From NCBI RefSeq assembly GCF_002210095.1, contig NZ_AQQR01000003.1:62001-126000 (forward strand): a stretch of 64,000 nt of DNA. Direction: 5' to 3'. Within the stretch, counting starts at the first letter, position 1. Each line of letters opens with the position of its first letter. Source of the DNA: Marinibacterium profundimaris. Its GTDB lineage: Bacteria; Pseudomonadota; Alphaproteobacteria; Rhodobacterales; Rhodobacteraceae. Made by a program: the position numbers and the translations under genes. Positions 48,109-56,449 of this stretch are shown here, piece after piece. The notes under the pieces were generated by a model. It was not told the DNA's origin and ran no database searches. It saw nothing but the letters and a program-made list of their open reading frames with translations.

Positions 48109-48471
48109 ATGACCGACGCCAAGACCCGCATCGACGAAACCGTCAAATCCAATGACGTGGTGCTTTACATGAAAGGCACCAAGTCGATGCCCCAGTGTGG
48201 TTTCTCCAGCCGCGTGGCCGGAGTCCTGAACTACATGGGTATCGATTTCACCGACGTGAACGTGCTTGCCGACGAAGAGATCCGTCAGGGCATCAAGGAG
48301 TATTCCGACTGGCCCACGATCCCGCAGCTCTACGTAAAGGGCGAATTCGTCGGCGGCTGCGACATCATCACCGAGATGACGCTGTCCGGGGAGCTGGACA
48401 CGCTCTTCGAGGAAAACGGCGTGGCCTATGACAAGGACGCCGCAAACAAGATCCGCGAAGCCAACGCCTGA
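48109..48471 (+). CDS. grxD: Monothiol glutaredoxin (CGFS type)
   Basis: Carries and delivers [2Fe-2S] clusters and binds BolA. The 120-residue protein has the CGFS active site at residues 30-33 (SMPQCGFS), the cis-Pro segment WPTIPQLYV, and the GGCDIITEM element that binds glutathione. ATG 48109 gives the standard N-terminus; the frame is open upstream without a better start. A bidirectional terminator follows. Its partner BolA is encoded 630 bp upstream. Confidence 0.94.
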   Translation: MTDAKTRIDETVKSNDVVLYMKGTKSMPQCGFSSRVAGVLNYMGIDFTDVNVLADEEIRQGIKEYSDWPTIPQLYVKGEFVGGCDIITEMTLSGELDTLFEENGVAYDKDAANKIREANA

Positions 48472-48497
48472 GGCGTCGCCGCTGATCCAACAGAAAA

Positions 48498-48525
48498 GGC
48501 TCCCGGTCATCCCGGGAGCCTTTTT
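48498..48525. terminator. Bidirectional terminator between grxD and the EF-hand gene
   Basis: GGCTCCCGG/CCGGGAGCC is a 9-bp perfect stem with a 5-base loop and T-runs on both sides. It can end both the plus-strand glutaredoxin transcript and the convergent minus-strand EF-hand gene. Confidence 0.85.
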
Positions 48526-48549
48526 GCATCCGGGGGCGATCCCCGGATC

Positions 48550-49323
48550 TCAGTTGCCGGAGCCGCCCGCCGTGGGATCCGTGCTGTCGGGCGTGCTCTC
48601 CGGCGCGGCGGCGTCCGTGCTTGCACCGGATGCGGCGCCCTCGCCGTCCGCCATGCCCCAGTGGCGACCGAAGCGCGGCAGCTCCTCGCGGGTGATGACC
48701 CCGTCGCCATTTGCATCCAGCCGCTCAAAGATCTGGTCCGCCTTGGCATCGAATTCCGCGCGCGACAGTTCTCCGTCCTCCATCAGCTCGCTGATGAACG
48801 GCGGCTGGCGGAAACCTCCGCGACGGTCGCCGTGGTCCCGTTCGCCGTGCCACCCCTTGCGGTCGCCGTCATGGCCGTAGCCTTTCCGATCCGGCGTGCC
48901 ATGACCGTCGCCATGACCCTGCTGCATCATCCCGTGATGCATCTGCGGCGCCATGCCCGGCATCATCGGCATCATGGGCATCATCGGCACATAGCCCGGC
49001 ACCATCACGTAGCCCGGAACCATGACATAGCCGGGCGCCATACCCATCATGCCGCCGCCCATCTGGCCCATCATGCCATGCCCCTGCATGCCGGGTCCGG
49101 TGCGCCCCTCGCCCATCTGTCCCATCATCCCGTGACCCTTCATGCCAGGCCCAGAGCGGGATCCATGGCCCATCCCGTCACCGCGGTGGCCCATACCCGG
49201 CGCGTCCTCCTGCATGCCCTGGGCCGGCGGCGCGGCGGGCGCCTCGGTGTCGGGTGCGCTCTGTGCAAAGGCCGCGGCCGCCGAGACGGCAAGCGCCTGG
49301 GATGCGATCAAAAGCGTTTTCAT
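48550..49323 (-). CDS. Exported Met/Gly/His-rich EF-hand protein
   Basis: A 257-residue secreted or periplasmic protein. It has a signal peptide (MKTLLIASQALAVSAAAAFA). The middle region, about residues 35-160, is packed with Met, Gly, His and Pro in short repeats (GMMGQMG units, PGYVMV units, MMPMMP units). The C-terminus has a canonical EF-hand loop DANGDGVITREEL, preceded by a weaker loop (MEDGELSRAEF). EF-hands bind Ca2+, and Met/His-rich stretches often bind copper or silver; both are inferred. A hairpin sits right before its SD (AGGAG). It is convergent with grxD. Confidence 0.75.
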   Translation of the reverse strand: MKTLLIASQALAVSAAAAFAQSAPDTEAPAAPPAQGMQEDAPGMGHRGDGMGHGSRSGPGMKGHGMMGQMGEGRTGPGMQGHGMMGQMGGGMMGMAPGYVMVPGYVMVPGYVPMMPMMPMMPGMAPQMHHGMMQQGHGDGHGTPDRKGYGHDGDRKGWHGERDHGDRRGGFRQPPFISELMEDGELSRAEFDAKADQIFERLDANGDGVITREELPRFGRHWGMADGEGAASGASTDAAAPESTPDSTDPTAGGSGN

Positions 49324-49336
49324 GGGTCTGCTCCTG

Positions 49337-49360
49337 TTTGAAGGTTTTGTCCCCTTCAAA
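49337..49360 (-). promoter_or_regulatory. Hairpin in the 5' leader of the EF-hand gene
   Basis: TTTGAAGG/CCTTCAAA is an 8-bp perfect stem around 8 bases, directly upstream of the SD on the minus strand. It could end the upstream RNA or control translation. Confidence 0.4.
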
Positions 49361-49495
49361 CGCGGCAGCCTGGCATTTCCGTCGGTGGGAATGCGCAGAA
49401 ACCACCCTGAGCTGCCGGAAACCTGCCGGCGCACCAGCGCCGTCCCCCTGCCCCCACAACGACGAATATGCCGGACAACGGCCCAGGATCTTCAA
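49355..49495 (-). ncRNA. Structured RNA candidate downstream of zapA, possibly 6S RNA
   Basis: On the minus strand, CCGGCATATTCGTCGTTGTGG (49473 down) pairs with CCACCGACGGAAATGCCAGG (ending 49369), closing a long imperfect hairpin with internal stems such as GCCGG/CCGGC. In many proteobacteria 6S RNA lies directly after zapA, and the spacing here fits. There is no sequence match I can verify, so the 6S label is a positional and structural guess. Confidence 0.4.
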
Positions 49496-49512
49496 AGGCG
49501 CGGCCGCGCGGA

Positions 49513-49944
49513 TCAGCCCCGGGGCGCCTCGTCGTCGCTTGCAGCCGGGTCCGCCACGGATTTCTCCTCGACCTCTGCCGCAAGGGCCTCGGCCTGGGCG
49601 GCAAGTTCCGCAAGCGTGTCGGTCACGCTCGACGGCACGACGGGCACCTCGATCCGCTCCGGCTCGGGCGGCGGCAGGTCTTTCAGGGCCGCCAGCTCGG
49701 CGTCGCGTTCGGCCAGCGTCGCCTCGACCTCCTTGATGCGATCCTCGACCGCCGCCGTCTTGTCGGCCAGCATCAGCCCCGCCATCAGCAGCATCCGCTC
49801 TTCCGGCATCCGGCCGATCTGCTGCGCGAGGACCTGCGCCTCCTCGTCCAGCATGGACGCGGCGGAATGCAGATAGCTCTCTTCGCCTTCCTGGCAGGCC
49901 ACGGCGAAGCTGCGTCCGCCAATCTGGATCGTCACCTCGGGCAT
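49513..49944 (-). CDS. zapA: Cell division protein ZapA
   Basis: Bundles FtsZ filaments at the division site. The 143-residue protein has the ZapA N-terminal domain (VTIQIGGRSFAVACQEGEESYL, then a helical segment with ERMLLMAGLMLADK) followed by a coiled coil and an acidic tail. It overlaps the upstream coiled-coil gene by one base, so translation is coupled. The next region downstream may encode a structured RNA. Confidence 0.9.
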   Translation of the reverse strand: MPEVTIQIGGRSFAVACQEGEESYLHSAASMLDEEAQVLAQQIGRMPEERMLLMAGLMLADKTAAVEDRIKEVEATLAERDAELAALKDLPPPEPERIEVPVVPSSVTDTLAELAAQAEALAAEVEEKSVADPAASDDEAPRG

Positions 49945-50471
49945 CAGGTCTCCTCCCCGCTGAGGGGCTCTTCACTCGGCTCATCCCCGGCCGGATCCGC
50001 CGCGGCGGCCAGCAGCGGCTGCAGCCTGGCCAGGATCGCCCCGGCCTCGGCCGTCTCGGTCGCGCGGGTGGCGCGCAGCGCCTCCAGCTCGGCCAGCATC
50101 GCCTTGTTGATCAACTCCGGCGCGCCGACGCCCTCCTCGTTCGCCGCGCGCAGCTTTGCGTTGCTGTCGCGCAGCTGGTCGTTGGCCTGGCGCAGGCGCT
50201 GCATGTCCATGTCCAGACGGGCCATCGCAAGCGACTGCGCCTCGACCTCGCGCTTCAGCGCGTCGACCTCGCCGGCATGGCGGTCAATCAGGCTGCGCAT
50301 GCGCTCTTCCAGCTGGGCATTGGCCAGCCGTTCTTCTTCAAGAGCGGTTTCCAGCGCCTGCGCAATCGCGGGATCGGGGACCTCGACAATGGGTCCCAGC
50401 TCGCCCAGGCCACTGCGGATCCGCTGCATGGCGGCCACGATCCGCCCCTGCAATTCGTCGATGTCACTCAT
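49944..50471 (-). CDS. Coiled-coil protein paired with zapA
   Basis: A 175-residue, mostly helical coiled-coil protein (heptads through residues 40-110, for example LERMRSLIDRHAGEVDALK-type repeats). It is upstream of zapA and coupled to it by overlapping stop and start. In this position it may act with ZapA in the division site, as ZapB does in other bacteria, but that is only inferred from gene order. An alternative ATG 9 nt further upstream (50480) exists. It is divergent from transketolase. Confidence 0.7.
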   Translation of the reverse strand: MSDIDELQGRIVAAMQRIRSGLGELGPIVEVPDPAIAQALETALEEERLANAQLEERMRSLIDRHAGEVDALKREVEAQSLAMARLDMDMQRLRQANDQLRDSNAKLRAANEEGVGAPELINKAMLAELEALRATRATETAEAGAILARLQPLLAAAADPAGDEPSEEPLSGEET

Positions 50472-50698
50472 GCCCGTCACCTTGCGTCCGTGCGGTTTTC
50501 ATTCGTTCCTGCCCCGATCAGGCCCCGCGAATCGCGTTCGCCTTCCGCGAAGCCCATCTTACCGAATGCCAACAAGAATTGCCCGTCTATTGCAATCAAG
50601 CACTTGAGCGGCACTCCTGATGCGCGCGCTCGCGCCTTGCACTTTGCCCCCCGCTTGGTATTGAGCGGCCAATGGAGATCAATTCAAGGAGAGCCCCG

Positions 50699-52717
50699 GT
50701 GGATCTCACTGCGCTGCGCACCGCCAACCCCGAGCATTGGGCCAAGGCGGCCGCGATCCGGACCCTGACGCTGGACGCCGTCGCCGCGGCCAATTCCGGC
50801 CATTCCGGCATGCCGATGGGCATGGCCGACGTGGCGACCGTGCTCTTTGAAAAGCACCTGAAGTTCGACGCCGCCAATCCCGAGTGGCCCGACCGCGACC
50901 GGTTCATACTGTCGGCCGGCCACGGGTCGATGCTGATCTATTCGCTGCTCTACCTGACCGGGTCCGAGGAGATCACGCTCGACCAGATCAAGAACTTCCG
51001 TCAGTGGGGCTCGAAGACCGCCGGGCACCCGGAGAACTTCCTCGCCAAGGGCATCGAGACGACGACCGGCCCGCTGGGCCAGGGTCTTGCGAACTCGGTC
51101 GGCTTCGCCATCGCCGAGGCCTCGCTGCGGGCCAATTTCGGCAAGCAGCTGGTGGATCACTACACCTATGTCATCGCCGGCGACGGCTGCCTGATGGAGG
51201 GCGTCAGCCAGGAGGCGATCGCGCTTGCCGGCCGGCAAGAGCTCGACCGGCTGGTGGTCTTCTGGGACAACAACAACATTACCATCGACGGCACCGTCGA
51301 CATGGCCGACCGCACCGACCAGGTCGCGCGATTCAAGGCCAGCGGCTGGCACGTGCAGGAAATCGACGGCCATGACCCGCAGGCCATCGACGAGGCGATC
51401 ACGGCCGCGAAGAAGGCCGGCAAGCCCTCGATGATCGCCTGCAAGACGCATATCGCGCTCGGCTCTTCGGCGCAGGACACCTCCAAGGGCCACGGCGCGC
51501 TGACCGATGCGCAGCTGATCGCCGACGCCAAGGCCGCCTATGGCGCGCCGGCCGGCGCCTTCGAGGTGCCCGACGAGGTGAAGAAGGCCTGGGAATCCAT
51601 CGGCACGCGCGGCGCCGCCGAGAAAGCCGCCTGGGACGAGCGCCTGGCCGCCGCCAGCGCCGGCAAGCGGACCCGGTTCGAGCGGGTCATCGCCGGCGAG
51701 GCGCCCAAGCGCTTCGTGGCCACGATTCGCGCGCTGAAGAAGCAGATGGCCGAAAGCCAGCCCAAGGTCGCCACGCGCAAGAGCTCGGAAATGGTGCTGG
51801 AAGTGATCAACCCGGTCATGACCGAGACCATCGGCGGCTCGGCCGACCTGACGGGATCGAACAACACCAAGACCGCGGATCTGGGCATCTTCGACACCGA
51901 CAACCGCAAGGGCCGCTACATCCACTACGGCATCCGCGAACACGGCATGGCCGCAGCGATGAACGGCATGGCGCTGCATGGCGGTATCCGCCCCTACGGC
52001 GGCACCTTCATGTGCTTCACCGACTATGCCCGCCCGGCGATGCGCCTGGCCGCTCTGATGAAGGTGCCGACGGTCTTCGTGATGACCCACGATTCCATCG
52101 GCCTCGGCGAAGACGGCCCGACCCACCAGCCGGTCGAGCACCTGGCGATCAGCCGCGCGACGCCGAACACCTTCGTGTTCCGCCCCGCCGACACGGTGGA
52201 AACCGCCGAGGCCTGGGAAATCGCGCTGACGCAGGAGGCCACCCCGTCGGTCCTGTCGCTGACCCGCCAGGGCCTGCCGACGGTGCGCGGCGAGTACAAG
52301 CCGAAGAACCTGACCGCCCAGGGCGCCTATGTGCTGGCCGAAGCCGAGGGCAAGCGCCAGGCGATCCTGATCGCCACCGGCTCCGAGGTCTCGATCGCGC
52401 TTGAGGCGCGCGAGGCGCTGCAGGCCGAGGGCATCGGCACGCGCGTCGTCTCCATGCCCTGCATGGAATTGTTCGCGCAGCAGGACGAAGCCTATCGCAA
52501 GCGCGTCCTTCCGGCGGGCGCTGTCCGCGTCGGCATCGAGGCCGCCGTGCGCCAGGGCTGGGACCGCTGGCTGCTGGGCGAGCGCGGCCGCGAAGCCAAG
52601 GCCGATTTCGTCGGCATGGACAGCTTCGGCTCCTCCGCCCCGGCCGAGGAGCTTTTCGAGAAGTTCGGAATCACGGCCGAGGCCGTGGTCGGGAAGGTCA
52701 AGGCTCTGCTCGCCTGA
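50699..52717 (+). CDS. tkt: Transketolase
   Basis: Transfers two-carbon units in the pentose phosphate and Calvin pathways with thiamine diphosphate. The 672-residue protein has [16 protein letters not shown] near residue 25, the TPP motif GDGCLMEG...[10 protein letters not shown] near residues 155-190, and [14 protein letters not shown] in the pyrimidine-binding half. GTG 50699 is preferred, because AAGGAGAG lies 5 nt before it; an upstream ATG at 50672 is the alternative. A strong terminator follows. Confidence 0.95.
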   Translation: MDLTALRTANPEHWAKAAAIRTLTLDAVAAANSGHSGMPMGMADVATVLFEKHLKFDAANPEWPDRDRFILSAGHGSMLIYSLLYLTGSEEITLDQIKNFRQWGSKTAGHPENFLAKGIETTTGPLGQGLANSVGFAIAEASLRANFGKQLVDHYTYVIAGDGCLMEGVSQEAIALAGRQELDRLVVFWDNNNITIDGTVDMADRTDQVARFKASGWHVQEIDGHDPQAIDEAITAAKKAGKPSMIACKTHIALGSSAQDTSKGHGALTDAQLIADAKAAYGAPAGAFEVPDEVKKAWESIGTRGAAEKAAWDERLAAASAGKRTRFERVIAGEAPKRFVATIRALKKQMAESQPKVATRKSSEMVLEVINPVMTETIGGSADLTGSNNTKTADLGIFDTDNRKGRYIHYGIREHGMAAAMNGMALHGGIRPYGGTFMCFTDYARPAMRLAALMKVPTVFVMTHDSIGLGEDGPTHQPVEHLAISRATPNTFVFRPADTVETAEAWEIALTQEATPSVLSLTRQGLPTVRGEYKPKNLTAQGAYVLAEAEGKRQAILIATGSEVSIALEAREALQAEGIGTRVVSMPCMELFAQQDEAYRKRVLPAGAVRVGIEAAVRQGWDRWLLGERGREAKADFVGMDSFGSSAPAEELFEKFGITAEAVVGKVKALLA

Positions 52718-52740
52718 CACTCCCGACGCCAAGTGCCCAA

Positions 52741-52773
52741 GGGCCCGCCGGTCACCTCCGGCGGGCCCTTTTT
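52741..52773 (+). terminator. Intrinsic terminator of tkt
   Basis: GGGCCCGCCGG/CCGGCGGGCCC with a 6-base loop is an 11-bp perfect stem and is followed by five Ts, starting about 23 bp after the tkt stop. Confidence 0.9.
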
Positions 52774-52820
52774 CGTGCCCATCGCCGGGTCCGCGCGGGA
52801 TCGTGAAGGCGAGTCTTTCG

Positions 52821-52840
52821 CTCGGAATTGACAATCCGAG
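52821..52840 (+). promoter_or_regulatory. Palindrome over the bfd promoter -35
   Basis: CTCGGA-N8-TCCGAG brackets a consensus TTGACA at 52828-52833. Upstream of an iron-storage pair, an iron-responsive repressor site is plausible, but the match to any named box is not verified. Confidence 0.55.
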
Positions 52841-52886
52841 TGTTTCTGTCATCAATGGGTCCGAGAGCGAGAGCAGGACCGACAAG

Positions 52887-53177
52887 ATGATCATTTGCAG
52901 TTGTCAGCGGATCAGCGATCACGACATCCACTCGGCGATCGACTGGATGCGGAAATCCGATCCGGCGACCATCATCACGCCCGGCAAGATCTATCATGCG
53001 CTGGGAAAAAAACCTGACTGCGGCAGATGTATGCATCTGTTTGTTGCGACCATGCGTGAAAGCGCTAACTTGGAAGTGCCCGCGATCCTTCGCGGGCTGA
53101 AACCAAGGCACCGCGAGAAGGACAAGGCGCATGAAGGGCGACACCAAGGTCATCGAGTATCTCAACAGGGCTCTTAG
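52887..53177 (+). CDS. Bacterioferritin-associated ferredoxin-like protein
   Basis: A 96-residue BFD-like [2Fe-2S] protein. The four cluster cysteines are C4, C6, C45 and C48 (CSC near the N-terminus and CGRC), as in Bfd, which reduces and releases iron from bacterioferritin. It is longer than E. coli Bfd (64) because of a basic C-terminal tail that overlaps the start of bfr by 47 bp. ATG 52887 is the first in frame with the motif. A palindrome lies over the promoter. Confidence 0.88.
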   Translation: MIICSCQRISDHDIHSAIDWMRKSDPATIITPGKIYHALGKKPDCGRCMHLFVATMRESANLEVPAILRGLKPRHREKDKAHEGRHQGHRVSQQGS

Positions 53178-53619
53178 AGCCGAACTGACGGCGATCAACC
53201 AGTATTGGGTCCACTACCGGCTGCAGGCCGACTGGGGCTATGGCAAGCTGGCCAAGAAATCGCGCGCCGAATCCATCGAAGAGATGACCCACGCGGACAA
53301 GATCATCGATCGCATCATCTTTCTCGAAGGCCACCCCAACCTGCAGACGCTGGATCCCCTGCGCATCGGCGAGAACGTGCGCGAGACGCTGACCTGCGAT
53401 CTGGCCGGCGAGATGGACGCCGTGGCGCTGTATTCCGAGGCCCGCAAGTATTGCGAAGAGGTCGGCGATTACGTCTCCAAGATGCTGTTCGAAGAGCTTC
53501 TCAAGGACGAGGAAGGCCACGTGGACTTCCTGGAAACGCAGATCGAGCTGCACGACACGATCGGCGCCCAGAACTACGGCCAGCTCAACGCCCAACCGGT
53601 GGACGAAGTCGAAAGCTGA
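53131..53619 (+). CDS. bfr: Bacterioferritin
   Basis: An iron-storage cage of 24 heme-containing subunits. The 162-residue product has the diiron ligands E18, E51, H54, E94, E127 and H130 and the heme-binding Met52, all at the classic positions. Its start lies inside the bfd 3' end in another frame, so the two genes are translationally linked. AAGGACAAGG lies upstream of ATG 53131. Confidence 0.97.
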   Translation: MKGDTKVIEYLNRALRAELTAINQYWVHYRLQADWGYGKLAKKSRAESIEEMTHADKIIDRIIFLEGHPNLQTLDPLRIGENVRETLTCDLAGEMDAVALYSEARKYCEEVGDYVSKMLFEELLKDEEGHVDFLETQIELHDTIGAQNYGQLNAQPVDEVES

Positions 53620-53844
53620 TCCTGCCCGGGCGGTGTCCGATCGGGACCCGCCCTCGGCTTACCGGGACGGGCATGATCGCGGGATCCCGACACCGGAAAT
53701 AACACAGGCGCAGGCGGCGGTCAGTCCGCCGCGCGCCGATCCGCGTTGGGGTCCACGCCTTTCACGACATCGCACAGACGACCCGGGCACACCGCGCTGC
53801 AGCGGTCATTCCAGGCGCATCGCCCCGGCCCGCCTGCTCCGATC

Positions 53845-54819
53845 TCAGTGATCCGCCTTGCTTTCGGCCCCGCCGAACAGCCCGATCACCGGCTGAACCA
53901 CGTATTCCGCCACCGGGATCAGCAGCGCCCCCAGCAGAACCCCGAAGATCCCGTCGAACAGCGCCGTCACGCTCCATTCCACCGCCGGGGTGATGTTCTC
54001 GGGCACAGCGTGGCCGACCGCCACCGCCACATCGTGGATCCAGTGGCCGAGCGCGCCATAGCCCAGCTCTTCCAGCCCGTGGATGATGATCGACCCGCCG
54101 ACCCAGAGCATCGCCGCCGTGCCGACGATGGTCAGCACCTTCATGAAATAGGGCATCACGTACACGATCCGCTTGCCGATGGCCCGCAGGACACCCGAGT
54201 CAGTCCCGGCGAGATACAATCCGAAGTCATCCGCCTTCACGATCAGCGCCACCGACCCGTAGACCACGACGGTGATCCCGATCCCGACCAGCGCCAGCAC
54301 CACGCCGACAAAGGCCCAGTGCCCCTCGGGGATCGCCGACAGCGCGATGGTCATGATCTCGGCCGACAGGATGAAATCGGTCTTGATCGCCCCGCGCGCC
54401 TTCTTCTCCTCAAGATGCGCCGGATCGCTGTCGACCGGGTTCACCTCGGGTGGATGGCCGTCATGGGGCAGGAAGGAATGCACGACCTTCTCCGCCCCCT
54501 CGAAACAGAGGTAACAGCCCCCCAGCATCAGCAAGGGGGAGATCGCCCAGGGCGCGAATTGCGCCAGCAGCAGAGCAATGGGCAGCAGGATCACCAGCTT
54601 GTTGAAGAACGACCCCTTGGCGATCCGCCAGACGATCGGAATCTCGCGCGCCGCCGAGAAGCCGTGAAGGTATTTCGGCGTGACCGCGGCATCATCGATC
54701 ACCGCGCCGGCGGCCTTGGCCCCGGCCTTGGCCGCCTGCCCCGCCACGTCATCCACCGAAGCCGCCGCGACCTTGGCGATACCCGCCACGTCGTCCAACA
54801 ATGCCAGAAGTCCGCTCAT
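53845..54819 (-). CDS. DUF808 family membrane protein
   Basis: A 324-residue polytopic inner-membrane protein of the DUF808/YedI family, whose role is unknown. It has MSGLLALLDDVAGIAKVAAASVDDV at the N-terminus, a conserved GGCYLCFEGAEKV segment near residue 105, and about six membrane helices. ATG 54819 is the usual start; the frame is open to 54879. No obvious operon partner; a 225-bp empty gap lies between it and bfr. Confidence 0.82.
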   Translation of the reverse strand: MSGLLALLDDVAGIAKVAAASVDDVAGQAAKAGAKAAGAVIDDAAVTPKYLHGFSAAREIPIVWRIAKGSFFNKLVILLPIALLLAQFAPWAISPLLMLGGCYLCFEGAEKVVHSFLPHDGHPPEVNPVDSDPAHLEEKKARGAIKTDFILSAEIMTIALSAIPEGHWAFVGVVLALVGIGITVVVYGSVALIVKADDFGLYLAGTDSGVLRAIGKRIVYVMPYFMKVLTIVGTAAMLWVGGSIIIHGLEELGYGALGHWIHDVAVAVGHAVPENITPAVEWSVTALFDGIFGVLLGALLIPVAEYVVQPVIGLFGGAESKADH

Positions 54820-54927
54820 CGCCCGTGCCGCCCCGTTGCCCTTGGTCCTGTGCCGCCGAAGGCACGCACGCATGCGCACCCCCGTATTGCGGTTGAGACC
54901 CTAGAGCAATTCAATCCCAAGGCAAGC

Positions 54928-54958
54928 GTTAGCGCAACCGGACCTGGTTTGCGCTAAC
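54928..54958. promoter_or_regulatory. LacI-type operator pair upstream of gap1
   Basis: GTTAGCGCAA and TTGCGCTAAC form a 10-bp inverted repeat separated by 11 bp, about 90 bp before the first GAPDH gene. Each arm contains most of the GTTAGCGCTAAC palindrome found before the second GAPDH gene. This fits a LacI-family regulator of central carbon metabolism such as CceR, known in Rhodobacter; the match to CceR is from memory. Confidence 0.7.
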
Positions 54959-55047
54959 ATTATGAAAATACGTCCCTTTTGCCTTTTCGCGCTGTGCTGC
55001 AGCGTCTATATCCTTCTCAACCACATCCCTTTTTCGGAGCGAGTTGA

Positions 55048-56067
55048 ATGACCATTCATGTCGGCATCAACGGCTTTGGCCGCATCGGACGTTGCACCCT
55101 CAGCCACATTGCGCAGTCCGGGCGCGAGGACATCCGCGTCGTCAAGGTCAACGCGACTGGCCCGCTGGACACCGCGGCCCACCTGATGCGCTACGACAGC
55201 GTGCATGGCCGCTTTCCCGGCCAGATCACCGTGGGCGACGGCACGATGGACCTCGGCGCCGGACCGATCGAGATGTATTCGACCTATGATCCGTCCGAGA
55301 TTGACTGGTCGGGCTGCGACGTGGTCCTGGAATGCACCGGCAAGTTCAACGACGGCAACACCGCCTCGGTCCACCTGGACCAGGGCGCCGGCGCGGTGCT
55401 GATCTCGGCTCCTGCGAAAAATGTCCAGAAAACAGTCGTCTACGGCGTGAATGACCATGAGCTGAGCGCCGACACCACCATGGTTTCCAACGGCTCCTGC
55501 ACCACCAATTGCCTGGCCCCGCTGGCCAAGGTGCTGGACGAAGCCTTCGGCATCGAGCACGGCATCATGACCACCGTGCATTCCTATACCGGGGACCAGT
55601 CGACCATCGACCGCCGGCACAAGGATCTCTATCGCGCCCGCGCCGCCGCCATGGCGATGATCCCCACCACCACCGGCGCCGCCAAGGCCCTGGGCGAGGT
55701 TCTGCCCAAGCTGCGCGGCAAGCTCGACGGCTCGTCGATCCGCGTGCCCACGCCGAATGTCTCGGCGGTGGACCTGACCTTCCGCGCCGGCCGTGATGTG
55801 ACCGCCGAAGAGGTCAACGCCGCCGTGGCCGCCGCCGCGCGGGGCAAGATGGGCCGCGTGCTGGCCTATGATGAAGAGCAGAAGGTCTCGGTCGATTTCA
55901 ACCACACCGAGGAAAGCTCGATCTTCGCGCCCGACCAGACCCGCGTCGTCGATGGCCGCATGGTACGCGTGCTGGCCTGGTACGACAACGAATGGGGCTT
56001 CTCGGCGCGCATGGCCGACGTAGCCGTGGCCATGGGCCGGCTGCAGAAAGCGGCCCTGGCCGCCTGA
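55048..56067 (+). CDS. Glyceraldehyde-3-phosphate dehydrogenase, probable NADP-type
   Basis: Interconverts glyceraldehyde 3-phosphate and 1,3-bisphosphoglycerate. The 339-residue GAPDH has [10 protein letters not shown] at the N-terminus and the catalytic Cys151 in [11 protein letters not shown], plus its partner His in TVHSYTGDQ. The NAD-discriminating Asp is replaced: residues 35-37 read N-A-T, the pattern of GapB-like, NADP-using enzymes with an anabolic (gluconeogenic or Calvin) role. This contrasts with the second gene at 56450. The LacI-type operator pair lies upstream, and a terminator follows. Confidence 0.93.
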   Translation: MTIHVGINGFGRIGRCTLSHIAQSGREDIRVVKVNATGPLDTAAHLMRYDSVHGRFPGQITVGDGTMDLGAGPIEMYSTYDPSEIDWSGCDVVLECTGKFNDGNTASVHLDQGAGAVLISAPAKNVQKTVVYGVNDHELSADTTMVSNGSCTTNCLAPLAKVLDEAFGIEHGIMTTVHSYTGDQSTIDRRHKDLYRARAAAMAMIPTTTGAAKALGEVLPKLRGKLDGSSIRVPTPNVSAVDLTFRAGRDVTAEEVNAAVAAAARGKMGRVLAYDEEQKVSVDFNHTEESSIFAPDQTRVVDGRMVRVLAWYDNEWGFSARMADVAVAMGRLQKAALAA

Positions 56068-56103
56068 CCCTCGGTCGGGGACATTCGCGAACTTGTGGCT
56101 TCG

Positions 56104-56135
56104 GGCCCGGTCAGGCATATCTGGCCGGGCCTTTT
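56104..56135 (+). terminator. Intrinsic terminator after gap1
   Basis: GGCCCGGTCAG/CTGGCCGGGCC (one G-T pair) with a short loop is followed by TTTT, about 37 bp after the gap1 stop. Confidence 0.8.
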
Positions 56136-56154
56136 CCTTCGGACCTGCCTGCCC

Positions 56155-56298
56155 ATGACCGACCGCCTTGCCCTGTTCCTCGGGATCGTGATCGTTTCGG
56201 CCGTGACCGCCGACGTGGCCTTCTATGGCACCGAACACATCGTTTTTCTGGGAAAGAAGCTTTATAACCTCATCGAATGGATGGCCTTCTGGCGCTGA
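56155..56298 (+). CDS. Small membrane protein between the two GAPDH genes
   Basis: A 47-residue protein with one membrane helix (LALFLGIVIVSAVTADVAFYG) and a C-terminus of KLYNLIEWMAFWR. I recall similar small proteins between or beside gap genes in Rhodobacteraceae, so it is probably real; its function is unknown. ATG 56155 lies after the gap1 terminator, so it would need readthrough or its own promoter. Its stop is 151 bp before gap2. Confidence 0.6.
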   Translation: MTDRLALFLGIVIVSAVTADVAFYGTEHIVFLGKKLYNLIEWMAFWR

Positions 56299-56360
56299 GC
56301 AGGGCGTGATCCCGGCCCCCTGGTTGACAACAGTGGGGGGCTGTGGTGCAAGCCTTGCTT

Positions 56361-56372
56361 GTTAGCGCTAAC
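56361..56372. promoter_or_regulatory. Perfect LacI-type operator upstream of gap2
   Basis: GTTAGCGCTAAC is a perfect 12-bp palindrome 78 bp before the gap2 start and 32 bp after a TTGACA -35. Its half-sites match those before gap1, so one regulator probably controls both. Confidence 0.75.
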
Positions 56373-56449
56373 CAGTTCAGGGTGCTTCAGGAGGCGCCAG
56401 ATCAGGTGTCATCGCGGGTCCCGCGCGGCCCGCCAGCCGGGAGATAGAG

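Noticed and set aside
53061-53070. AAGCGCTAAC, a near-half of the gap operator, inside bfd
   Set aside because: It lies in coding sequence, is incomplete, and has no partner; probably chance.
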